Origin: Chamaesiphon sp.
Lineage (GTDB): Bacteria; Cyanobacteriota; Cyanobacteriia; Cyanobacteriales; Chamaesiphonaceae
NCBI GenBank assembly: GCA_026786125.1
Contig: JAJAYU010000050.1
Coordinates: forward strand, 1-5,479
Length of the DNA: 5,479 nt
Direction: 5' to 3'
Position numbers and translations under genes: made by a program
Notes under the pieces: generated by a model
Told to the model about the DNA's origin: nothing
Databases searched by the model: none
The model's input: only the letters and a program-made list of their open reading frames with translations
Shown: piece by piece, positions 1 through 5,479 of the stretch
Layout of the letters: each line of letters opens with the position of its first letter
How positions within the stretch are numbered: the stretch's first letter is position 1

Positions 1-537
1 CAGCAATCCACCATCTTGTTTTTGAGTCAGCCAATCAGGATGAAGTTTGGCAAAATCTGAGCCAGCCGGATCGATAGTTGCCGGCAGCATAAATCCAAAT
101 TCAAACCACGGAATTACTGCTAACCCTTGTTTGTGCCCCTGCACTACCATTTCTTGGAGTACGTCTCGCCCTTCTAATCCTTCGCTCGAATTCAACTTAC
201 GATTGATTAATATTCCGGCTGATTTCTTGGGCATGAAACTACTGCCAACGATTCGTTTAGCCACCTTGCTAGGATAAGTTGTATAGCCCCAATTCCAAAC
301 AACTGGGTAGATAGTATTAAAATTTAATGCTCGTAAATCTTTGATTGCAGTTGCCAATCGATCGCGTGTAAATAGAACATCGCTATCAACATTCGTAATC
401 CACACCCCTCTAATTTCCCTAAGTGGCTTGGTTGGTAGGGATTGAGAAAATGACATTAATGGATTTACTAGGGATATGGTCAGCCCAATTATCACCATCA
501 ATCCTAACCAAAGTTTTCGATCTAATAGTTTAATCAT
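1..537 (-). CDS. Secreted GHL10/DUF187-type glycoside hydrolase-like protein, N-terminal part (3' end outside window)
   Basis: The frame is open from the ATG at 537 down to the window edge, giving 179 residues with no stop; the C-terminus lies beyond position 1. Residues 1-32 form a signal peptide: K3 and R7/K8, a hydrophobic stretch at about 10-29, then SFSQS. The mature part begins the GHL10 (PF02638) barrel: REIRGVWITN at 40-49, DLRALNFNTIYPVVWNWG at 67-84, WFEFGF at 144-149 and SDFAKLHPDWLTQ at 160-172, all typical of cyanobacterial members. Such proteins are exported and thought to act on extracellular or cell-wall polysaccharide; the substrate is not known. I see no Shine-Dalgarno sequence. 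The gene starts 21 bp after the methyltransferase stop on the same strand, so translation from a shared mRNA is likely. The family call is from motif recognition; full length and catalytic residues cannot be judged here. Confidence 0.88.
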   Translation of the reverse strand, partial: MIKLLDRKLWLGLMVIIGLTISLVNPLMSFSQSLPTKPLREIRGVWITNVDSDVLFTRDRLATAIKDLRALNFNTIYPVVWNWGYTTYPSKVAKRIVGSSFMPKKSAGILINRKLNSSEGLEGRDVLQEMVVQGHKQGLAVIPWFEFGFMLPATIDPAGSDFAKLHPDWLTQKQDGGLL

Positions 538-558
538 TAATAATTTATGTTTGATAAT

Positions 559-1215
559 TTATAGTCTATTTCGTTTAACTGTCCAATGTAGATCAGAAGA
601 TTGAGTTAAATTAACTTGTTCGAGTCCGACTTGATCGATCAGCTCCTGTACCTCCACCAATGTTAGTGCTGCATTGAGTGAGTCACGAACTAACTGCTGT
701 TGATGAGTGTCATAGTTCTCACCAATTTTAGCAACTAATTGATTGACAATATAGTCACTTTCTGGTCTAATCAGATCTCGAATTAAGATTGCTCCACCTG
801 GTCTGACTAATCTCTTGATCTCCTGAAAAAATGATAGTGGATCTGGGATGTGATGAACTAAACTATTAGAAACGACCATATCAAATTCTAGATCTGGATA
901 GGGCATTCGTTTAGAATCTACCCGCTCCAATCTAATTCTTTGATTTAATCCTGCTGCTTCTACATTCCGTTGACCGATAATCAGCATCGATTGTGCCAAA
1001 TCTATACCTGTAATTAAATATTGAGGTCGCTGTTGACACATCAGAATCGGGATTCTAGCTGTGCCAGTACCAACATCCAAAATTTTGATAGCATGAGGAT
1101 CTAGATCGATCGCATCTGTAGCAAAGGCAGTATTAACCGATTCAAAGTCCATTGCATCATAAGCTGTTGCTTCCAGCCATGTATCCATTACTTCTGGCTC
1201 TAGGATTCTATTCAT
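559..1215 (-). CDS. Class I SAM-dependent methyltransferase
   Basis: The protein has 218 residues, a normal length for a stand-alone Rossmann-fold methyltransferase. Motif I, ILDVGTGTAR (45-54), is the glycine-rich AdoMet-binding loop. Asp72 in GIDLAQSM is the expected acidic residue for the AdoMet ribose. VVSNSLVHHIPDP (114-126) and RPGGAILIRDL (138-148) match the later motifs of the Methyltransf_11/25 type. The N-terminus (ILEPEVMDTW, then YDAMDF) resembles cyanobacterial relatives, which supports the ATG at 1215. No transmembrane segment or signal peptide is seen, so it should be cytosolic. The methyl acceptor cannot be inferred; this broad group includes small-molecule, quinone and natural-product enzymes. 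It is the first gene of a probable two-gene unit with the downstream hydrolase and is divergent from the spherulin-4-like gene, sharing a very short upstream region. No clear ribosome binding site or promoter is visible. Confidence 0.9.
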   Translation of the reverse strand: MNRILEPEVMDTWLEATAYDAMDFESVNTAFATDAIDLDPHAIKILDVGTGTARIPILMCQQRPQYLITGIDLAQSMLIIGQRNVEAAGLNQRIRLERVDSKRMPYPDLEFDMVVSNSLVHHIPDPLSFFQEIKRLVRPGGAILIRDLIRPESDYIVNQLVAKIGENYDTHQQQLVRDSLNAALTLVEVQELIDQVGLEQVNLTQSSDLHWTVKRNRL

Positions 1216-1273
1216 GAGTTTAGACGATCGACTACTATTATCTTACGCTTTTCCTGTCCCAAAATTATCAAGT

Positions 1274-2154
1274 ATGTCTTCGATCTATCAGTGGTTAAAA
1301 AATATACCGACAGTAAAATTAGGTTGGATCTTAACAACTGTTCTGGTTAGCAATTGCTTGCCGATCAATCCAACATGGGGTGTACCTGAGCAAAAGATTT
1401 TGAACACCAGATCAAATCGCCATCCTAAGCTCCAGATTTTGTTACCATTATATATCTATCCCAATTGGTATGATAAAAACAAGTATACATGGAAGCAAGT
1501 AATAGTTGCTGCAAAAAAATATCGATCGTCGCAATTATCAATCCAAATAGCGGTCCGAATAATGCCCCTCCAAATATAGACTATCAACAGGGTATTAAAG
1601 ATCTACGTCAAGCAGGAATAAAAATCGTTGGCTATGTTCCAAGCAATTATAGTAAACGAGATATTCAATCGGTCAAAACAGATATCGATCTTTATACAAA
1701 GTACTTTAAGGTTGATGGCATCTTTATTGATGAAGCAGCTAGCTCAACAGAAAAAGTAAGCTACTATCAACAACTATATAAATATATAAAGTCTAAATCT
1801 ATTGCTTATAAAGTCATTATTAATCCAGGGGTAAACTTAGAAGAAAATTATATTCGCCAAGGAGTTGCAGATACAATTATCACCTTTGAAAATTATCAAA
1901 AAAACTGGAATAGCTATACTCCAGCAAAGTATCAAAAAAACTATCCATCTCAAAAATTTGCAGCACTAGTACACACCACAGCCAATCGCAAGCTGATGAA
2001 AAGTACACTTGATCGAGCAATCAAACATAATCTTGGTTATATCTATATCACTAATGATAGTACCAATACTCCAAACAAAAATCCTTGGGATACATTACCA
2101 GAATACTGGCAAGCAGAAGTCAATTACATCCAACAGTTAAACTCTGGGAAATAA
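1274..2154 (+). pseudogene. Spherulation-specific family 4 (spherulin-4/GH135-like) secreted protein, split by a -1 frameshift
   Basis: Two overlapping frames together make one family protein. The first part, from the ATG at 1274, has a basic N-terminus (K9, K15), a hydrophobic stretch to about residue 30 that looks like a signal peptide, and the family's opening strand LLPLYIYPNWYD. It then runs into unrelated sequence and stops at 1577-1579. The second part continues in the -1 frame: ISIVAIINPNSGP, DYQQGIKDLRQAG, VDGIFIDEAASS (acidic pair encoded at 1729-1734), TFENY (Glu codon 1888-1890), and ends with PWDTLPEYWQAEVNYIQQLN. Joining them at the A7 run (1513-1519) gives about 293 residues, a normal family length. 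Fungal Sph3 of this family cleaves galactosaminogalactan using an Asp-Glu pair and a second Glu; these positions appear kept. The ATG at 1214 is in frame, but 1274 gives a better signal peptide. Either a recent pseudogene, a recoded gene, or a sequence error. The region is AT-rich (18 of 60 G/C at 1861-1920). Confidence 0.85.
1513..1519 (+). other. A7 slippery heptamer at the frame change of the spherulin-4-like gene
   Basis: In the upstream frame the sequence reads GCA AAA AAA TAT, so the run is an A AAA AAA heptamer in exactly the phase (X XXY YYZ) that permits tandem -1 tRNA slippage. The -1 frame after it (AAA AAA ATA TCG) restores the conserved protein. One extra A would also restore a single frame. 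No strong downstream hairpin is visible, and no well-spaced Shine-Dalgarno-like stimulator precedes it. Whether it works as a recoding site is not known. Confidence 0.5.
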
Positions 2155-2214
2155 GCTAGTACAGAGCCGCATAAATAAGTCCACTATTGTTTAAGCTAAA
2201 TTTAAGCCATCTAA

Positions 2215-2249
<35 letters not shown>

Positions 2250-2250
<1 letters not shown>

Positions 2251-3824
2251 TAAGGATGTGTTGACCCATCAGGCATAGTTGCTCCAGTCAAAATTGTGCC
2301 ATCTAATCTGGCACCAGTTAAGATTGCTTTATGGAGATTAGCGTATGACAAATCGGCATTGCTCAAATCTGCTCCTGTCAGATTAACACTAGTTAAATCT
2401 ACCTGCTGAATGTCGGCAAACTTCAGGTCGGCATTAGTGAGATTAGCATCACGCAACCAAGCTCCTTTAAGCTTGGCATAGACTAATTTTGCCTTACTCA
2501 TATTCGCCCCAATTAGATTTGTACCCATAAATTTAGCACCATAAAAAGCCGCATTTTGCAGATTTGCTTTCGTGAAATTAGCTCCACTCAAATCAGCATC
2601 TTTAAAAATTGCCAGATTCATGTTAACCTGGGAAAAATCAGCACCATTAAAAGTAGATTGAGAAACGATCGCACCGGATAATTCAGCTTTAGCAAAATTC
2701 TGATAGCTGAAGTTACAATTAGGGCAGCGTTTCTCCTTGAGTAATTGTCCTCGATCGGATGCGGCAAAATTAGCTTTTTCAGCAATTACTTGATTCTTGG
2801 CAATTTGGGCGGGACTAGGCTCACCATCATCAGGAAAGATGAACAGGCGAGTAAGTAATCCTAAACCAAGCAATACACTAATCCCAATGCCCCATTTGAC
2901 CCAGTTGATTTTTTTCTGCTTGGGTTCTGATATACTGTCTAAGCTCATTCTTAGCTCTGCTAGAGCTTGATTAGAACTGGGGCGATGGCTTTTGGCTGGA
3001 ACAATTACATTTGGGTTGATAGTCTGATTTTGAGGTCTAGACTCAACCATCATTTCTAGAGACTTAACTAGTTGTGGATCTGTATTTGGTGGTAAGAACT
3101 GCTGGAATTGGATTCGATTATTACTATCAAACAAATCTTGGACGTGAGCTGTCTCTGTACCCGTAAGTAGACAGATCAATGATACGCCTAAACTATAAAT
3201 ATCAGAAGTTGAAGTGTGACTCTGATTAAAGAACTCTGCTGGTGGCATAAATCCAGGTTTACCTATGCTAGCATGAGCACTTCTAGCCGGATTTAAGCCA
3301 AGATCGACCAAATAGATCTTCAATGTTGGCTCACTAATGAAGATGATATTCTCTGGTTTAATATTTTGATGAATTACCGCTGGTGTTAACTGATGAAGAT
3401 CGCTTAGAATCTTCAATACTGCATCTGCTACTAGTCGAATATCCGAAGCTGGGAGATCGCCTACTTCTGCTAGGGAGATCCCCGACTGATACTCTCTCAC
3501 AACACAGAATCCCGTTGGCGTTGCAAAAGAATTTAGATAACGGGGAATACTAAGATGATCGAGTTGTTGTAAACGATTGATTTCTGGTAGATAGTTATCA
3601 TAGTCTAGTGGTGGTGTCTGCCCTGGAATTTTTCGCCACTCTTTAATCACCACTAACCGATCTAAACTAATATCTATACCCAGATAGCTGACTCTGCCTG
3701 CGTCGATCTGCTCAGACAATTTCTCATATACTTGATAGCCATAGATTTTCAAGTTTGGTAAATCTTGTCCACCAACTTGAATCGCTGAGGGATTCATCAC
3801 GGGGAAATTGTCTGGCTCATTCAT
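2250..3824 (-). CDS. Membrane-anchored Ser/Thr protein kinase-like protein with C-terminal pentapeptide repeats (possible pseudokinase)
   Basis: The 524-aa protein has three parts. Residues about 28-295 are a Hanks-type kinase fold: VIK Lys61, a candidate helix-C Glu81, the catalytic loop HQNIKPEN (152-159), DLG at 174-176, the activation-segment end FMPPAEFF, and SDIYSLGVSLICLLTG (207-222). Residues about 309-330 form one transmembrane helix preceded by KQKK. After it come a CPNC motif (367-370) and about 28 pentapeptide repeats (378-516) of A(N/D)Lxx type, predicted to form a right-handed beta helix. With the positive residues before the helix, the kinase should be cytosolic and the repeats periplasmic. 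This architecture is common among cyanobacterial kinases. Oddities: the HRD aspartate is Asn154 (AAT), the Gly-rich loop is poorly conserved, and APE reads PAE. Catalysis is therefore doubtful, though ATP binding may persist. The start at 3824 lacks a good ribosome binding site; M10 is an alternative. Confidence 0.9.
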
Positions 3825-3862
3825 GGCAAAATCAATGTCGGGGTTAGAGATGCTTCACTACT

Positions 3863-3882
3863 TTAGTTCATTGTCTCTCCTT
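3863..3882 (-). promoter_or_regulatory. Strong ribosome binding site followed by a two-codon mini-ORF upstream of the kinase-like gene
   Basis: On the minus strand, AAGGAG (3877-3882) is followed after 5 nt by ATG AAC TAA (3871 down to 3863). This is a near-ideal Shine-Dalgarno with an immediate stop, 38 nt upstream of the kinase start at 3824, which itself lacks such a site. The mini-ORF is out of frame with the kinase. It could be a leader that captures ribosomes or a chance match; no conservation evidence is available. Confidence 0.25.
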
Positions 3883-3911
3883 GCGGCTTCCATCATCCAG
3901 CGGAATCTTCA

Positions 3912-4019
3912 AATTGGTGAATGGTGAATGGTGGATAGTGAATAGTCTAGTTGAGGACGCAAGCGTCCCATCTTCAATCTGTTATCCAATCACCATCCAC
4001 CATCCACTATCCACTAATT
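3912..4019. repeat. Fold-back element: inverted arms of degenerate heptamer repeats around a GC-rich hairpin
   Basis: The left arm (3913-3945) is a run of GTGAATG/GTGGATA-type heptamers. The right arm (3986-4018) is a run of CACCATC/CACTATC heptamers in the opposite sense. Aligning the left arm with the reverse complement of the right arm gives 26 identities in 33 positions by hand. The outer ends are AATTGGTG and CACTAATT, the same cap as the repeat at 2215-2250. The 40-bp centre carries the hairpin at 3955-3968. There is no transposase. The right end lies 5 bp before the recN start codon, so a transcript entering recN would carry the structure in its leader. Together with the 3825-3911 stretch, where I see only the mini-ORF, this accounts for the kinase-recN gap. 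Confidence 0.8.
3955..3968. other. Palindromic hairpin in the centre of the fold-back element
   Basis: GGACGCAAGCGTCC is a perfect inverted repeat that can form a 5-bp GC-rich stem with a CAAG loop. It is not followed by a T run on either strand, so it does not look like an intrinsic terminator. Its central position between the two heptamer arms suggests it belongs to the repeat element. Confidence 0.7.
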
Positions 4020-4024
4020 CCTAA

Positions 4025-5440
4025 ATGCTACTCTCACTCCACATTCAAAACTTTACCCTCATTGATGAGCTAGAACTAGGATTTGGGGCAGGATTGAATG
4101 TGCTGACTGGTGAAACTGGGGCGGGAAAGTCGATTATTTTGGATGCGATCGATCTAATATTGGGTGGTAAAGCCACACCACGGATGATCCGGACGGGGAT
4201 GGAAAAAGCGATCGTTGAGGGTACCTTCGATCTTACCGATCGAGTGCGCCAATGGCTAGTCGATCGACAGTTTGACTTGGTAGATGATACGGTGATTTGC
4301 AGTAGGGAATTGAGTCTAAATGGTACTAATTTGCGATCGAGGATGCGCGTCAATGGTGCGATTTGCAATCGTCAGCTTACCCAAGAATTGCGCGAACTAC
4401 TGATTGAGATCACGGCTCAAGGACAAACGATTCAACTCACCAATACTACTCACCAACGGGAGCTATTAGATCTGTATGGGGGTGCAAACTTGCTCCAACA
4501 GCGGGATAGTATTGCTGTCCTGTTTACCGCCTACATTCAAGTTTATCAAACCTGGCTTGATCGCCAACAAAACGAACAGCAACGGCTCCAGCGGCTGGAT
4601 TTGCTCGAATACCAAGCGCGAGAATTTGCCGAAGTTGGCTTGACAACACCTGACGAATTGAGCGATCTCGAAACCGAACGTCAACGCTTAAGCCATGTCG
4701 TCGATCTTCAGCAACAGAGCTACGCCGTTTACCAATTACTCTATCAAAATGATACAGGTGGACCGATCGCCGTTGCGGATCTGTTAGGACAAGCTGAATC
4801 AACCCTGATTGAGATGGTAGATATCGATCCTAGCCTCCAATCTACCCTCGATCTCGTCAGCCATGCCCTCGCCCAAATTACTGAAGCTGGACGGGAAATA
4901 AATTATTATGGTGATGCGCTCGAAGCCGATCCCGATCGATTAATTGAAATTGAAGATCGGATTCGCACTCTCAAGCTGATTTGCCGCAAATATGGCTCCA
5001 GCCTGACGGATGCGATCGAATATGAACTCAGTATCCAAACTGAACTCAACCAGCTCACAGGGGCAGGAACATCCCTCGAACAGTTAGAACAACAAGCTAA
5101 AGACGCTCACTCTAAATTAGCCCAAGCTTGCCAAGAATTAACTACTCTTCGCCACCAAGCCGCCACCAGTCTGGAACGACAACTAATTGGCGAACTCAAG
5201 CCCCTGGCGATGGACAAAGTTCAGTTTCAAGTCAAAATTACCCCCCAGACACCAACCTCGATTGGCAGTGACAGCATCAATTTCCACTTCAGCCCCAATC
5301 CTGGGGAACCACTCCAACCACTCGCTGCGACTGCCTCCGGTGGGGAAATGAGTCGTTTTCTGCTTGCCCTCAAAGCCTGCTTTTCAAATAATGGTGGCGC
5401 AGGTACGCTGATCTTCGATGAAATCGATGCACGTGTATAG
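4025..5440 (+). CDS. recN: DNA repair protein RecN, truncated by an in-frame TAG after Walker B
   Basis: RecN is an SMC-like ATPase that acts at double-strand breaks in recombinational repair. The start MLLSLHIQNFTLIDELEL is the usual RecN beginning, which fixes the ATG at 4025 despite no visible Shine-Dalgarno. Walker A GETGAGKS is at 29-36, a Gln/Leu/Glu-rich coiled-coil stretch spans roughly 150-380, the ABC signature ASGGEMSR is at 437-444 and Walker B LIFDEID at 462-468. The frame then stops at TAG (5438-5440) after 471 residues; RecN is normally about 550-580. The codons after the TAG, in the same frame to the window end, read GKLPPSIAQK and align without gaps to the family's GRVAQAIAEK, the TAG replacing the serine of the D-loop VSG. 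The product lacks the D-loop and the switch histidine (VTH), so it should be inactive unless the stop is read through or is an error. Gene identity is certain; function is not. Confidence 0.93.
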   Translation: MLLSLHIQNFTLIDELELGFGAGLNVLTGETGAGKSIILDAIDLILGGKATPRMIRTGMEKAIVEGTFDLTDRVRQWLVDRQFDLVDDTVICSRELSLNGTNLRSRMRVNGAICNRQLTQELRELLIEITAQGQTIQLTNTTHQRELLDLYGGANLLQQRDSIAVLFTAYIQVYQTWLDRQQNEQQRLQRLDLLEYQAREFAEVGLTTPDELSDLETERQRLSHVVDLQQQSYAVYQLLYQNDTGGPIAVADLLGQAESTLIEMVDIDPSLQSTLDLVSHALAQITEAGREINYYGDALEADPDRLIEIEDRIRTLKLICRKYGSSLTDAIEYELSIQTELNQLTGAGTSLEQLEQQAKDAHSKLAQACQELTTLRHQAATSLERQLIGELKPLAMDKVQFQVKITPQTPTSIGSDSINFHFSPNPGEPLQPLAATASGGEMSRFLLALKACFSNNGGAGTLIFDEIDARV

Positions 5441-5479
5441 GGGAAACTCCCGCCATCGATCGCACAAAAACACCATCAC

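Noticed and set aside
58..90. Possible frameshift in the GHL10-type gene near its cut end
   Set aside because: A first reading missed bases at the 60/61 boundary. After recheck the frame is continuous to position 1 through SDFAKLHPDWLTQ.
47..277. Plus-strand open frame of 76 codons
   Set aside because: It lies antisense to the GHL10-type gene, has no recognisable domain, and the minus frame encodes conserved motifs through the whole stretch.
1355..1364. Lipobox in the spherulin-4-like signal sequence (VSNC)
   Set aside because: Asn before the Cys does not fit the usual Gly/Ala/Ser position, so lipoprotein processing is not supported.
3883..4024. LexA/SOS box controlling recN
   Set aside because: I looked for the cyanobacterial-type GTAC-spaced or CTG-CAG-type operator and saw no convincing match.
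4045..4802. Three minus-strand open frames inside recN
   Set aside because: They are antisense shadows of a strongly conserved RecN reading frame and have no family features.

Overview
The window looks like a piece of a cyanobacterial chromosome. The evidence is the frequent CGATCG hexamers (the core of the cyanobacterial HIP1 palindrome), tracts of heptanucleotide tandem repeats in intergenic DNA, a Ser/Thr kinase-like protein fused through one membrane span to pentapeptide repeats, and a secreted GHL10-type hydrolase of cyanobacterial style. I cannot name the genus from sequence alone.

Layout, left to right. (1) Positions 1-537, minus strand: the N-terminal 179 residues of a secreted GHL10 (DUF187) glycoside-hydrolase-like protein, cut by the window edge. 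(2) 559-1215, minus strand: an intact 218-aa class I SAM-dependent methyltransferase, 21 bp upstream of the hydrolase and probably cotranscribed with it. (3) 1274-2154, plus strand, divergent: a secreted spherulation-specific family 4 (spherulin-4, GH135-like) protein whose reading frame is broken at an A7 run (1513-1519). Both halves are well conserved and join by a -1 shift. (4) 2215-2250: a heptamer tandem repeat in the gap between convergent genes. (5) 2250-3824, minus strand: a 524-aa membrane-anchored kinase-like protein with C-terminal pentapeptide repeats; the catalytic HRD aspartate is Asn154, so it may be a pseudokinase. (6) 3825-4024: an intergenic region with a roughly 108-bp fold-back element. 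Its arms are built from the same heptamer family and enclose a GC-rich hairpin. (7) 4025-5440, plus strand: recN, stopped by an in-frame TAG right after the Walker B motif. The 13 codons after the TAG still read as RecN.

The left half suggests cell-surface or extracellular polysaccharide processing, since two secreted TIM-barrel hydrolase-like proteins flank a methyltransferase. The right half combines a surface-linked kinase-like protein with recombinational DNA repair. No direct link between the two halves is visible.

I see no complete novel system. The features most worth a second look are the -1 frameshift at an A7 heptamer, the amber codon in recN, the loss of the kinase catalytic Asp, and the fold-back heptamer element before recN. 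Three gene-damaging changes in 5.5 kb could mean real gene decay, recoding, or sequence error near a contig end; the sequence alone cannot decide between these.
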